64,000 nt of DNA from Megascapheus bottae. Its lineage: Eukaryota; Chordata; Mammalia; Rodentia; Geomyidae. Positions 1 to 11,716 of this stretch are shown piece after piece. The DNA is taken from contig JANJXV010000013.1 in the NCBI GenBank assembly GCA_024803745.1, positions 6,076,001-6,140,000 on the forward strand, given 5' to 3'. The position numbers were made by a program, and so were the translations under genes. The notes beneath the pieces are model-generated. The model was not told the DNA's origin, did no database searches, and saw nothing but the letters and a program-made list of their open reading frames with translations. The first letter of the stretch is position 1, and every line of letters starts with the position of its first letter.

Positions 1-120
1 GTTTTGGTGCTTAACTAGGGATAAGAGTCTAACAAACTTTCCTGCTTGGGCTGGTTTTGAACCTCAATCCTCAGATATTGGTCTCCTGAGTAGCTAGGAT
101 TATAGGCATGAGTACCACAG
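1..120 (-). mobile_element. S2 SINE, cut by window start
   Basis: The 7SL-like head is read in reverse (ctcctgagtagctaggattataggcatgag at about 82-111). The tRNA-like half lies beyond the window. Confidence 0.8.
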
Positions 121-343
121 TTTTCATGCATGCGAGGCAAGCACTCACATTTTTTTTTGCCAGTCCTGGGGCTTGAATTCAGGGCCTGAGCACTGTCCTT
201 GGGCTTTCTCAAGCCTAGAGCTCTTCCAGTGGAGCCACAGCACCATCTCCAGCTTTTTCTATGTATGTGGTAATGGGGAATCGAACCCGGATCTTTGTGC
301 ATGCTAGGCAAGCACTCTACCACTAGGCCAAACTCCTGCACCA
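121..343 (-). mobile_element. S1 SINE preceded by an S1 scrap
   Basis: 121-147 is a fragment of the first tRNA-like unit. It is followed by T8 and a full S1 (158-343) with both B-box complements recognisable (ggaatcgaacccgg near 277). Confidence 0.85.
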
Positions 344-1442
344 TTCAGAGGTCCCAGGAGAGACAGGAACTTGGGAGGGAATGCTCTTCAACTCAGTCTG
401 CTTTCCTTGCCTTGGAGTTGTGTTAGTGGAGGTGCCTCTTGAATGAATTTCTGAGCAGGTGGTTTGTTGAACCTTGGGTCATGTGTGCTGTTCAGTCTTG
501 GGTGCGCCATCCATAACAAGATGCTTACTCAGCTGGGGTGTGAGTAGGGTTAAACCAGAGACGGTATTGTGTGGGGAACAGAAAGGAACAGACTTCTCAA
601 GTGGAGATTTGGGAAGTATGGATTGCAAGAGGGGATTAAGTTATCCCATCAAAGGCCTGTGCTTGGATGTGTGAGAAGCTTGGGTGTCTTACAGAGCATT
701 CAAGTGTCCTTAATCTCTTCCATTATACCAGACATGAGCCTCCATTTCTTAGCAGTTAGAGCATCGTATATGATCATAACAGTGGTAAATAAGAATAACA
801 ATTCCTAACACAAAAACCTCAGTGAGATACCATCTTATGTTTAACCAAACAAGAAAATAGAAGCTTGTCATGTTTGTAATGTACTTTTAGAGTTATCTTT
901 GAAGTGCTTATGTTTTGTGTGTTTGTGATCTGGGAAGAATTTTTGCTCTTTAAAATGGATTATATCCAACATAATTCAAAGTGCTTGCAAGGAATACAAA
1001 GCATTCGCTGACTGCATTGTCCCTGATTTACTATATACCAGCCATGCTTGCAGACACAGGTGACTTAGCTGTGGACAGATGTCCTTGCCTGGTGAAGCAT
1101 CTATTTCTGCAAGCAAAAAGAGTTCTTTCTTGCATTCTGATTTGCAAGCAGTCTGTCAGGAGGATCGTGTACTTCTGGGCAGTTCTGCAGCCTGGAGACC
1201 AGAAGTGACCTCAACTCTCTTGTCCCTGTCTTCTCTCAGACTAGTTTTGTCCAACCTTTAATTATCTCTGCTTCTGCCTTGGGGTGTGTGTCTCTGCTGA
1301 AGCAAGCTTACAACTGGACAGTGGTGCATATGTCTGCAGATTTAGTTTCCAGCCTCTGGATTCTATAAATGCTGAGATGTTAGATCTTTCTATACTGCAT
1401 GAGAACCTCTACCTCTAAATCATTGCTTCATCCTCCTTTTTA

Positions 1443-1642
1443 TTTTTTTTATTTTTTTTGCCAGTCCTGGGCTTGAGCTCAGGGCCTGAGCACTGTCCTT
1501 GGACTTTCTCAAGGCTAGAACTCTACGACTTGAGCCTCAGCACCACTTCTGGATTTTTGTATATATGTGGTACCAAGGAATCGAACCCGGGTCTTCATGC
1601 ATGCTAGGCAAGCACTTTAACCACTAGGCCAAATTCCCGGCC
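1443..1642 (-). mobile_element. S1 SINE with intact target duplication
   Basis: A perfect 15-bp direct repeat (tcatcctccttttta) flanks it at 1428-1442 and 1643-1657. Long T runs mark the A tail. It looks comparatively young. Confidence 0.92.
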
Positions 1643-1949
1643 TCATCCTCCTTTTTAATAAATAACTTTATTCTAGTGACTGAGAAACCTAGGTGTTGTT
1701 AGGAATGGTTTGTTGTTCAGATACTATCTATCTAGCAAGCACAAGGCCTTTAGTTCAAAGAACAGAACAAAAAAAAAAAAAGAAGAAATGAAGGTGTTGT
1801 ATGGGAGGCATGTCTGCTTTCCTAGAAAGGTAATTCCTTCTGGGTACACCTGTTTCAAGTGGAGAAGGGATTACTCCTTTTGCCCAAGTCAAATCCCTCC
1901 GCCATTTAGGCATGGACCATGCCTTCGCCATTTCAGATTCTCCCTACTT

Positions 1950-2165
1950 CAGGTGTGTTCCTGGGGCTTGAACTCAGGGGCTGGACACTGTCACTGAGCT
2001 TTTTCTGATCAAGGCTAGTGCTCTACTATTTGCGTCACAACTCCACTGCACTTTCTGGTGATTAATTGGAGGTTAAGAGTTTCACTGTTTGGACTGGCTT
2101 CGGTCCTCAGCTCTCAGCCTCCTGAGTAACTAGGATCAAAGGCGTGAGCCACCAATGTCCAACTC
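1950..2165 (-). mobile_element. S2 SINE
   Basis: The tRNA-like half starts at ctggggcttgaactcag and the 7SL-like half ends at gcgtgagccaccaatgtcc. The A tail is lost. Confidence 0.85.
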
Positions 2166-2261
2166 GACTGATCACCTATCCATTGGCATTCCTTTCCCAG
2201 GTTTCTCCATTTCACTGTGTTGTTGGAAAGTGTATTCCCATGTTGTTAAACAACATTTTCT

Positions 2262-2500
2262 GAGCCAGGCACCAGTGGCTCATACCTGTATTTCTAGCTA
2301 CCCAGGAAGCTGAGATCTGAGGATTGAGGTTTGAAACCAGCCTGGGTAGGAAAGAGACTCTCATCTCCAATTAGTCACAGAAAAAGCTGGAAGTGGTGCT
2401 GTGGCTCAAGTGATAGAGTGCTAGCCTTGAGCAAAAGAAGGTCGGGGACAGCACTGAGGCTCAGAGTTCAAACTTCAGAACTGGCAAAACAAAAACAAAA
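2262..2500 (+). mobile_element. S2 SINE
   Basis: The 7SL-like head (ggctcatacctgtatttctagc) is followed by the tRNA-like unit and an A-rich tail (aaaacaaaaacaaaaaaac) ending near 2505. Confidence 0.87.
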
Positions 2501-2519
2501 AAACCCAAACCCAATATTT

Positions 2520-2660
2520 TCTTGAGGAGAATGAGTGAGAAAGATGGGGAGAATAATGGAAGGGGTAACCTTAAGATGCATTGTACTCATAATCAGACTT
2601 GTTGAAGTGAAGCCCCTTTGCATGATTACTTAAATAGAAATGAAAACAAATAATCCCCCA
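2520..2660 (+). mobile_element. L1-type 3' end fragment
   Basis: The stretch agatgcattgtactcataat and the following gaagcccctttgcatg recur in related form at 19201-19290 and 45045-45140. Each ends in an A-rich run, consistent with the 3' tail of one L1 subfamily. Confidence 0.5.
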
Positions 2661-3484
2661 ACATTTTCTGGAATGCTTGAGTTGGTCAAACATTGGTTTA
2701 CTACTGAATGAACCCGTATGGCATACATTTGATAGGATGCTCTGTGTTGTGTGAGTCATACAACACAGTTGAAAGCCCCATTTTTAAGGGATTTCCAGCC
2801 TTATAATGTACTTGGGAAGAATGCTTATTATTTATCTCTCCCCATGCTGTCTGTAATTTTTGTTGTTATTTAATCATCTCACTGTTTCTCTCTGTAGTGG
2901 AAGGCAGGCAGTTTCTGCTTCCTAACCAGCCTGGGAAGACCAAACTGTTTGGTCTTAGATTTTAGGCTTGGGTTCTTCCTAACGCATGTGATTTGTCGTA
3001 GGGCAAAAGGCATATCCAATTCCAGTGTTTTGCAGCTCTCTCAAACAGTAAATCTACGTGCACAAATCTGCTCTCCTTGAGAACTTTGTACCTTTCTTTT
3101 ATCTTGACTCATGCTTTTTTATCCCCCTCCCCCAGGTCTTAATGGGTCTTTTTTCATAAGGATGACAGAATGGGAACCCATGCATTTTTCCAGTCTGTGT
3201 ATTCATTGCTCGTCTGTGCAGTGTTGCTCTAGTTTCAGGTGATTGAGCAGCGGACAGACAAAGGTTTTATTGGTGGGTCGCTGTTTCTAGTGGTTCTGTT
3301 TATTCACTGTTGGTTTAGAGAAAAGATTTCAGATTTAAAATTGTTTGTCTTTACAAGAAGATTTTTCTCTAAATCTGATGCCAGCCTGGTGAATCTAATC
3401 TGGTCTCCCATTTCTTTCATTCCTGTCATATAATTTATCTCAGTACTAGTGTGCTGTGGAATTAACCATTATGATTTACCTTTT

Positions 3485-3676
3485 CTTTTGCCAGTCCTGG
3501 GGTTTGAACTCACGGCCTGAGCACTGTCCTTGGGCTTCCTTAAGGTGAGCACTCTACCATTTGAGCCACAGCACCACTTTCAGCCTTTTCTATATATGTG
3601 GTACTGAAGAATCGAACCCAGATCTTCATGCATGCTAGGCGAGCACTCTACCACTAGGACAAACTCTCAGTCCTAC
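3485..3676 (-). mobile_element. S1 SINE
   Basis: Runs from ttgccagtcctggggtttg to the terminal aaactctcagtcc. A few bases are missing in the middle of the first unit. Confidence 0.87.
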
Positions 3677-3681
3677 TTTTT

Positions 3682-3944
3682 CTTTTCTTTTCTTTCTTTC
3701 TTTCTTTCTTTTTTTTTGTGGGTCATGGGGCTTGAACTCGGTCTGGGCACTGACCCTGAGCTCTTCAGCTCAAGGCTATTGCTCTACCCTTAAGCCAAGC
3801 CTCACTTCCCGTTTTCTAGGGGTTAATTGGAGATAAGAGTCTCGGGTCCTTTTGTGCCCAGGCTGGCTTTGAACCTTGATCTTCAGATCTCAGCTTCCTG
3901 AATAGCTAGGATTACAGGCATGAGCCACTTTGCCCGGCTTCCCG
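3682..3944 (-). mobile_element. S2 SINE inserted next to the S1 copy
   Basis: Direct repeats gtcctacttttt at 3670-3681 and 3945-3956 flank it, placing its insertion at the edge of the neighbouring S1. The T-rich tail is 3682-3717. A pure T run follows at 3952-3980. Confidence 0.87.
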
Positions 3945-3948
3945 GTCC

Positions 3949-3984
<36 letters not shown>

Positions 3985-4154
3985 GTACTGTTATTCAGGT
4001 CAAATTATAGAGCTCTGGCTGAGAGCATACCTTTATTCTCTTTCAGCCTTATAAGCACTGACTGTACCTTGTCACAATGTCAAGTATATATTAGAAAATG
4101 TAATGTTAGAAGTTTAAGCTTGCTTAGCACAGTCAATTGTAACATTGCACTGGT

Positions 4155-4345
4155 GTGTGCTCTCTGCTTGAAATGCTCTTCTATCTCTTTTCTACTTTCA
4201 AACATTCTTGTTATGCTTCAAAGGTCAGCTTACATATTCTCTGCTCCAAGAAGGCTTCCAGGATTTCCTCCCAAAGGATGGCTCCTCTCCCAGCACTTTA
4301 ACCACCCATTGTGCAGTTGCTTGTTGGTATTTTCATGACTTTTGT
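4155..4345 (-). mobile_element. L2-like LINE fragment
   Basis: The run ctgcttgaaatgctcttc through gctccaagaaggcttccagg resembles the L2 3' region (aatgctcttcc, aaggcttccctg). It is old and diverged. Confidence 0.55.
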
Positions 4346-4435
4346 TAGGACCAGAACTTGAAAGAAGGAATTATGCCTTATTCAGTTCTTTCTTTAAAGA
4401 GCTACATAAATATTTTCTTTTTTATATCCGTGAGA

Positions 4436-4628
4436 CTCCTTTTTATTTTTTGCCAGTTGTGGGGCTTGAACTCAGGGCCTGAGCACTGTCTTTGGGCTTT
4501 CTCAAGGCTAGCACTCTGCCACTTGAGCCACTGCACCATTTTTGGCTTTTCTCTATGTATGTGGAATCGAACCCAGGTCTTCATGCATGCTAGGCAAGCA
4601 CTTTACCACTAGACCAAACTCCCAGCCA
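4436..4628 (-). mobile_element. S1 SINE
   Basis: Spans ttttttgccagttgtggggc to accaaactcccagcc. The region just before the B box is shortened. Confidence 0.87.
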
Positions 4629-4963
4629 AATATTTTTATTTTAAATGAAAAACATTTTAAAATAAAAAATAATACTGTGGTGTTTTATTATACTACAATT
4701 TACATGTGATTCAAGTGTAATCAAAATGTAAACATCATATGCATATTGTAGCATTCTTTGTTAAATGAAATTGTGACTGTTCACAGGTAGGTTTGTAAAC
4801 TATTTTATTATTCTGTAGGAATATATATCATCCTAACCAAATTATTGAAGTTAAGATGATAGTTATTTAGGTTTGTTTTTAGAGTCACTGCTCCTACAGT
4901 AAACCATTATCTTGACTTCTAAGGCATACATTGAAACCCTAACTTAAAAAGAAAGGGATATGT

Positions 4964-5075
4964 AACGCATGGCGATTCTCTAATAGAATCCCAGCTCTCG
5001 GGAGGCAGAGAGTGGAGGCTTTTCAGTTGGAGGCCAGCCTGAGCTGCACAACATACCTCAATTCTAAAGAAGTCC
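4964..5075 (+). mobile_element. Old 7SL/B1-like monomer
   Basis: atcccagctctcgggaggcagag and ggaggccagcctgagctgcacaa are B1-type landmarks. It has no tRNA-like half, unlike S2. Confidence 0.6.
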
Positions 5076-5293
5076 ATTGGCTGGGTATCTCTTGCCTATC
5101 ATGTGTGCAGCCCCATCACTAGCACCAGGAAAAACAAAAGGACGGTACTTTATGCATTTCAGAGACTTGAACACGTTCTTTAGTAATAAAACAATTAACA
5201 TCTGGATATCAGATTAGAATCTAAGCATTCAGCCTTGAAGGTCTAGCTTCCATCCTGTCCAGAAGGACTCTCCCACATCACAGCTTAGCCAAC

Positions 5294-5310
5294 AGCGCCT
5301 TCTAGTGGTC
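5294..5310 (-). promoter_or_regulatory. CTCF-like motif
   Basis: On the minus strand this reads CCACTAGAAGGCGC, matching 13 of 14 positions of the CTCF core consensus CCASYAGRKGGCRS. It lies in a repeat-poor part of intron 1. Binding is inferred from the motif only. Confidence 0.45.
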
Positions 5311-5779
5311 AATCAGTTTCCAATGCCAAGGGCTCTTCAGTTTCAGAGCTGAAGTTGAGACCAGGTAGGTCCAGCCTGGAGCTTCCTTCGTGTGAGAGCT
5401 GAGCTGTTTAGACACGGTGATTCCAGAATCTTCTTCTGATAGAACTATTATCTTTTAAACAAAGTGTGTTTATACCTTGGTTTAGTGGAATGTTTTAGGT
5501 GTCCCAAGGGCAGGATGCTCCCTCTCTGTTCTAGCAGTAGGTTAGGACTGCTTTGATTTTTTTTAACACATCAGTGAAGAGGGTGATTTTCCCTTTGGCC
5601 AATGGTCTTTGGTCAGGGAAATTCTGAGCACTGCAGGGCTGGATAGGGTGTTTGGGTATACTCTCTTAGGAGCAGATAATTACTTAAAAAATGTAATTAG
5701 CTACTTATACTCACCGCTGTTGAATTTACTATCACATTTTCTCAAGCACTAGTTATTCAAATGCACTGCATCTATGAAA

Positions 5780-6030
5780 GTGCAGATGGCTCATGTCTAT
5801 AAATCCTAACTACTGAGGAAGCTGAGATCTGAGGATCCCGGTTCAAAGCCAGCCCAAGTAGAAAAGCCTGTGAGACTCTTATCTCCAGTTAACCACCAAA
5901 AAGCTGGAAGTGGAGTTATAGCTGAAGTGATAGAGCACTAGTTTGAACAACAAAGTTCAGGGACAGCACCTAGGCTCTGAGTTCAAGACCCAGGACTGAC
6001 AAAAAGGAAAAGAAAAGAAAAAGGAAAAAG
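5780..6030 (+). mobile_element. S2 SINE
   Basis: ggctcatgtctataaatcct opens the head. The tail is an A/G-rich run (aaaaaggaaaagaaaagaaa) to about 6031. Confidence 0.85.
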
Positions 6031-6119
6031 AATGTGCGAAGACTAGGATCTTATTACATAAAAGGATTGTTTCATTGGAAGGGTATTTCTGAGGAAACGT
6101 TCTTCATTACAGTGAAAAG

Positions 6120-6178
6120 GGCTGGGGATGCAGCTCAGTGAGGTGGCATGTATTCCCTGACACCAAACCAAACAAACA
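6120..6178 (+). mobile_element. ID-type SINE fragment
   Basis: gggctggggatgcagctcagtg matches the A-box half of rodent ID elements (tRNA-Ala derived) better than it matches S1. Confidence 0.5.
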
Positions 6179-6929
6179 TTGGAAACTAGGTCTCTGGGCT
6201 TGGCAAGGAAGAGACAGAAAGGACGGTTCCCGTTTCTCAGACTCCTCTTCCTCTTAGAAAGATTCATTTCCTTGTTATAGTCACACTAGCATCAGGAGAC
6301 ATGGTTTCCTTCCTAATTCTTTAAGTCAAATCAAGCCTCCACATCCTTCCCACATCCTCATTGTACACGGGAATAAGAGCAGAACATTTAAGGTCTTGAC
6401 ATAATGAAGTGAAAATAAGCAGCCACTGATTTGAGGCAGGATAAGTGGCGTTGGTCTCTAATCTTATGGTAGGTCTAGAGCTACCCTTTGTGAGAAACCC
6501 CCTCGTGGGACTCCTCTCTAGACATCTACCCTCTAGGTGTAAACCTAAATCCTGCTAAAATTCCCCTTCCTTCTGGAATTTGTAACCTTAGTCTGTGAAC
6601 TTGCCACCCTCCTGTATTAAGCTTGTCCAGAAATGTTAGTCTCTACTTAATAACTCCAATAGAGGAAATCTGGTGCAAATGTTTGACACAAGCTCCATTT
6701 CACTGCACCAGCCTGGCTTTCCCAGTAATGACATTGGCATCAGGAATCTCTAAAAGTCTGGACTTCATTCAGGGTCTCTGAGTCTCACTTTCTGCCTTGG
6801 CCACGTTCACATCCAATGCAGCATTTTCAGATGCTTTGTAACTCGAAGACTTCCCAGTTTCCTTATTAGTTTTCCTGCCAGACAAGAATTTTTCTTTTTC
6901 TCCTTCTCCTCCTTTTTCCTTTTTCTTTT

Positions 6930-7145
6930 TGGTTGGTTGTGGGGTTTGAACTCACAGCCTGGGTGCTGTTCCTGAGCTCTTTTTGCACAAGGCTAGCATT
7001 GTACCACTTTGAGCCACAGTGCCACTTCTGGTTTTCTCGGTGGTTAACTGGACATGAGAATCTTATCAACTTTCCTGCTTGGGCTGGCTTCGAGCTGTCA
7101 TCCACAGATCTCGGCCTACTGAGTAGTGAGGATTACAAGTGTGCT
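6930..7145 (-). mobile_element. S2 SINE
   Basis: tttggttggttgtggggtttg to gaggattacaagtgtg. It is followed by a short run of GCT/CTC triplets at 7150-7175. Confidence 0.82.
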
Positions 7146-7592
7146 GTTGTTTCTGCTGCTGCTGCTCCTCCTCCTTCCTTTAAGTAGTTGTACAAAGCAG
7201 TTACCCATTCAGTAAATGGGTTTATGAATACAGTGCAACTTGATGGTCCCTTTCATCGTTCTCCCTCACCTCTCCCAACCCAACACCTCTTCATTTTGGG
7301 ATTTTCCTTGACCACAGTTTAGCAAGAGCAGTTCAGCCTGGCTAGAAGTTGGTTTCCATTTGGGAGTTGTGCTTGTGTTCGTTTCACAGCACTGTTATTT
7401 ATTTCAGTTCTTTTAAGAAATCACATTGTAAAGGTAAAGTTCCGGCTCTGACTTGACATCAATCAAATCGTGTGACCTCTTTGAGCTGAGCACCGCAGAT
7501 CACATGATTTCTAAAGCCTTTTCTTGTTGGGATTTATAACATCTTCCTTCAGGATCACAGAAAGGAAAGTGGCATGTGGGTCTTACTTCTGA

Positions 7593-7608
7593 ACAGCAGA
7601 GGGCACCA
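7593..7608 (+). promoter_or_regulatory. CTCF-like motif
   Basis: ACAGCAGAGGGCAC matches 13 of 14 positions of the CTCF core. It sits in repeat-poor intron 1 DNA, 2.3 kb from the minus-strand motif at 5294, in divergent orientation. Confidence 0.45.
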
Positions 7609-7914
7609 CTACCCCTTGTGTGCAGATCAGAAGCTAGTGAAAACTACAGTTGATCTATGCAGTTGGAAGTTGATGGCAAGAAGTCAAGAAAGTTCTGTAA
7701 ATTCATGTTGTGCAAAGGGCATTTCACTGGGCAACTTGTTAAGCATTTCAACTTGTTAAGCACTGAGGTGAAACACTTAGAAAAATAAGAGATTTTAACA
7801 TTCTCCAAATGTTTCCTGCAGTTCTCTGAAGTGCTCCATTTGCTCTTACTTATGCAAATGAAATGGAGAAGAGACCTTACATTTATTGAGCCCTTACTGT
7901 GTTATTTTTGTTAT

Positions 7915-8115
7915 TATTACTTGCCAGTCCTGGGGCTTGAACTCAGGGACTGGGCACTGTCCCTGAGCTTCATTTGCTCAAGGGTAGCACTCTACCACTA
8001 GAACCACAGTGCCATTTCTGACCTTTTCTGTTTATGTGGTACTGAGAAATTGAACCCTGGGCTTCATGCACACTAGGCAAGCATTCTACCACTAAGCCAC
8101 ATTCCCAGCCCCAAG
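7915..8115 (-). mobile_element. S1 SINE
   Basis: cttgccagtcctggggcttg to cacattcccagcccc. The second unit carries the subtype sequence ccctgagcttcatttgctc, unlike most S1 copies here. Confidence 0.87.
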
Positions 8116-8310
8116 CCCTTATTTTTTTTTTATCAGAAACTATACTTGGTACTTCAAGTATAGTTTTTTTTCTATCCTTACATCAATTCTTTGAGTGACA
8201 CATTATCTTTATAGTATATAGAAAGACACCGGTGTTCAGGGCTGTTAAGTATTTGATTTTACAGCTAGGACAGCCTGTTAACTCTTGCAGTTGCTTTTCT
8301 TCCACAGAAA
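8115..8310 (-). mobile_element. MIR-like fragment
   Basis: Weak resemblance to the MIR core (ttgagtgacacattatcttta and agttactgc-like ends). Heavily diverged. Confidence 0.3.
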
Positions 8311-8317
8311 GGCTTCC

Positions 8318-8357
8318 TCCTCCTCCTCCTCCTTCTTCTTCTTCTTTTTTTTTTTGT
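8318..8357. repeat. (TCC)n/(TTC)n/T-run microsatellite
   Basis: Imperfect pyrimidine triplets run directly into a T run at 8345-8356. Confidence 0.85.
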
Positions 8358-8504
8358 TCTACAGTTGCCATAACCCTTGCAAGTTAGCCTGGGGTCTAAT
8401 GTCAGGTAGTAATTAAATACATAAAACTTATTTAACATAGCAAGCTATGAAACCTAGATCAAGAGAATAAATAACACATTCATGTCTTATATTGCTGCTT
8501 ATTC

Positions 8505-8690
8505 CAACTGAGTGGCTTTCAAGATATCAATTATCCAAAGAGCTTGTTAAAACATGGCTTACTAGGTTCTGCGCTTTCTTGCAGTGTCAGAGTCAGCAGG
8601 TGTGGGATTCGAACAAGTTCTCAGGTGGTGCTGAGAGGGGGTGGGAGCTCTGGGGAGAACCTGCACTAGCTGAATAGAAGCAGATAGAAT
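8505..8690 (+). mobile_element. MER5/MER20-like hAT fossil
   Basis: agcttgttaaaacatggctt, gtcagagtcagcaggtgtgg and caagttctcaggtggtgctga follow the order of landmarks seen in nonautonomous hAT elements of the MER5/MER20 type. It is diverged. Confidence 0.5.
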
Positions 8691-9361
8691 CACATCTCCA
8701 TGGTTTCTCCCCTGTGCATTCATTTTTAGATAGAGTTGAATGAATGGACTTTAAATGTAGGGGTTGTGGATCAGCTGCTTAGTGTCCCCTGCTTCTGCAC
8801 TTGATCAAGAACAGGAGCTCAATGTATTATTACTGATGGAGTGGTTGAGAACCTTGGTGTCTGCGATAAGAGGAATGTATAGCATGTGCACCCCTGTATA
8901 CCTAGCCTCTATAAACTGCTTGTTTTTCCTCAGAAGTGCCTGTTTCTATGTATTTGAAAGAAGCTTTTAGTTAAGGAGTACCTGTAATGATGATGATAGA
9001 GATGAGAAAGCATGTAGGTTAAGTGCAAATCTGAGACACTTGATTTGGGGATCCGTGTCTGTTTAGTGTGCATGGCGATGGAAGCGGGGGTAGAGGAGCC
9101 CGTCCGTTTTATAATGGCTAGGGAGGTCTCTCTGGCTCCATCTCTCCAAAACCCTAGGAATTCAGCCTCCACCAACCTGAAGCCACAGGGCTCTGTACTG
9201 CAGGTCACCTTATAAATACACAAATCTTATCATGGTAAAGCATTGGATTGTTATATTTTTAAAGTGGAGTTAAAATCTAAAAGGGCAAAAAAAAATCATC
9301 AAAAATGTATCCAAAGCTCAATTTAAGTTTAAAATAGTTTGATACTCTTTCTTAGTTTATT

Positions 9362-9545
9362 TTATTTTTTTTGCCAGTCCTGGGCTTGAGCTCAGGGCCT
9401 GGACTTTCTCAAGGCTAGAGCTCTACCACTTGAGCCTCAGCATCATTTCTGGCTTTTTTCAATGTATGTGGTACCAAGGAATCGAATCCAGGTCTTTGTG
9501 CATGCTAGGCAAGCACTCTACCACTAGGCCAAACTCCCAGCCTCA
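9362..9545 (-). mobile_element. S1 SINE with internal deletion
   Basis: The words 'agcactgtccttgg' are lost between ctcagggcctg and gactttctc. Otherwise it is complete. Confidence 0.87.
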
Positions 9546-10171
9546 CTTTCCTTTTTTTATACTTAAGTATGTTCAAGGAAATTACAGTTCACATTATTTC
9601 AGAGTACAGCTGTAAAGGACAAGTAGCCAAAATAATACATATCACTTCTAACAAAACTTTAGTATTATCTAATATCTTTTTCTTTCAATATTCAAATGAA
9701 CCCATTTGTCTCCAGGTTGTCTTATTCAAGATAGGAGTCATTGTAGGATCACGCAGTTCATCTGATTATTAAATTCCTTAACCTTTATTTAATTTTCACT
9801 GTCCTTTGCTCCATCAAATAGCTTACAACTTAATCATCCTTCTTCTGTCATTATACCTAAAGTTTGGGTTATGATAAATATTGACTATTTTATGGTTGAG
9901 TACATCCTAAGTGATATGTGCTTTGGGTTTTGTGTACTAAGGCTTCCACACCATTAGTGCTGTGAGTATTGGTCCTTAGGTTAAGGTGAAGACAGCCTGA
10001 TCCTTGTTTGTTTGCTTGTTTTGTAATGAAACTAGGATTTGAACTCAGGAACTCATGCTTGCTAGGTTGCTATGCTTCTTGGTCGGTGTTACACTTTCTT
10101 TTGTTCTCCCTAATTTTCTTCCTCCTTTGCTTCTCTCAAGTTCTGCCATCCATTCTCATGAAGCTTTTAAC

Positions 10172-10340
10172 ACCAAGTGGTAGCATGCACGAAGACCCGG
10201 GTTCGATTCCTAAGAAGCACATACACAGAAAAAAAATCCAGAAGTGGTGCTGTGGCTCAAGTGGTAGGGTTCTAGCCTTGAGAAAACCCAGGGACAATGC
10301 TCAGGCCCTGAGCCCAAGTCCAGGACTGGCAAAAAAATAT
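10172..10340 (+). mobile_element. S1 SINE, 5' shortened
   Basis: It starts inside the A box (accaagtggtagcatgcacg) and keeps a perfect GGTTCGATTCC B box at about 10200. Confidence 0.85.
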
Positions 10341-10344
10341 ATTT

Positions 10345-10510
10345 TATGTATTTTACTTTGTGGGCATTGGTTGGGAAAGTGGGAAAGAAGATGAAGAAGA
10401 GAGTAATGGGGTGAGTCTGAGCAAGGTTTGCATGTATGAACGAGCATGTTAGAATAGAACTTTCTTGTACCACTAATTGATACAGATACAAAATGTAAAA
10501 ATTAAAAAAG
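10345..10510 (+). mobile_element. Possible L1 3' end
   Basis: G/A-rich run, then a non-coding stretch ending in aaaatgtaaaaattaaaaaag. Similar in style to L1 3' UTRs but not firmly matched. Confidence 0.3.
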
Positions 10511-10531
10511 ACCAAGAGTTGAATTAATTAA

Positions 10532-10715
10532 TTAGCCACTCCTGGGGCTTGAACTCAGGGCCTGGGCACTGTTGAGTTTTCTCAAGGCTAGCACTCTTCC
10601 ACTTAAGCCACAGTGCCACTTCTGGCTTTTTCTGTGTATGAGGTGCTGAGGAATTGAAACCATGGCTTCATGCATGCTAGGCAAGCACTCTACCACTAGG
10701 CCATTCCTGGGTAGA
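10532..10715 (-). mobile_element. S1 SINE
   Basis: gccactcctggggcttg to taggccattcctgggtag. The second unit is deleted between gcactgt and tttctcaagg. Confidence 0.85.
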
Positions 10716-11392
10716 TTCTTTTATTTTTGATTTCTAATTTTATAGTAGCGACAAATGAAAATTTTCCTGGCTTGTTAAAAATGCCCATATTCACTATAAT
10801 GTTTCATATATTAAATATTTTAGTCAACTGCAATCTTTATTCTTTTTATATTCAGCTTACTAAAGCATTAAACAGTTGGTTTCTATATCTATTAATCTAA
10901 CGCTATGAATTTATGAGCATTTCTTTGTTTGCTCAGCAATATGTATAGTCTTATTTTCTTGTTCCAAATACCAGCCAGCTATCACTATTAAGCCCTAGTT
11001 CCTTTTGTTGGGATGGTATTAAATGTCCAAATCCTGGCATTTCGAGTATGCTAGAGTGGTAATGTTTATTGGCCTTGTCAGTGGTCTGTGTGGCTTTTGA
11101 ATGGTCATATTGAAAGGCTATGAAAGTTTACATAACAAGGAATGTATTAATTTTGAAAACTTATGGGCTATTGTACACTTTTAAGTCTTCTCATCTCCCC
11201 AAATGATAAATATGTGAGGTAATGCCTATTTTAATTCACTTAGTCAGTCTATAAATGTATCTGAACTTCAAAACGTCATGCTGTACATTGTGTGTACAAT
11301 TTTTGTCAAAAAACAAACAAAAATAAGTGTGAAAATAAGAGATTAGCAGTTCTATTTTCAGCATAATTGTGCTTTTAAAAAAGCTACTCGAG

Positions 11393-11590
11393 GGGCCGGG
11401 AGTTTAGCCTACTGGTAGAGTGCTTGCCTAGCGTGTATGAAGATCCGGATTCGATTCCTCGGTACCACATGCATAGAAAAAAGCTGGAAGTGGTGCTGAG
11501 GCTCAAGTGGTAGAGCTCTAGCCTTGAGAAAGTCCAAGGACAGTGCTCAGGCCCTGAGCTCAAGCCCAGGACTGGGGAAAAAAAAAATTA
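11393..11590 (+). mobile_element. S1 SINE with tripled target sequence
   Basis: gggccgggagtttagcctac is a clean 5' end. The flanking word aaaaagctact(c/t)ga occurs at 11377-11391 on the left and twice on the right (about 11591-11606 and 11609-11624). Confidence 0.9.
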
Positions 11591-11660
11591 AAAAAAAGCT
11601 ACTTGAAAAAAAAAAAGCTACTTGAGTTTATTGTGGTATTTGTTATCATTCCCACTGACT

Positions 11661-11716
11661 ATATATATATATATACATATAGATATAGATATAGATATGT
11701 AAATATCTATATATAT
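11661..11716. repeat. (TA)n / (GATATA)n tract
   Basis: Alternating AT with embedded agatatagatat steps. It abuts the next S2 tail. Confidence 0.9.
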
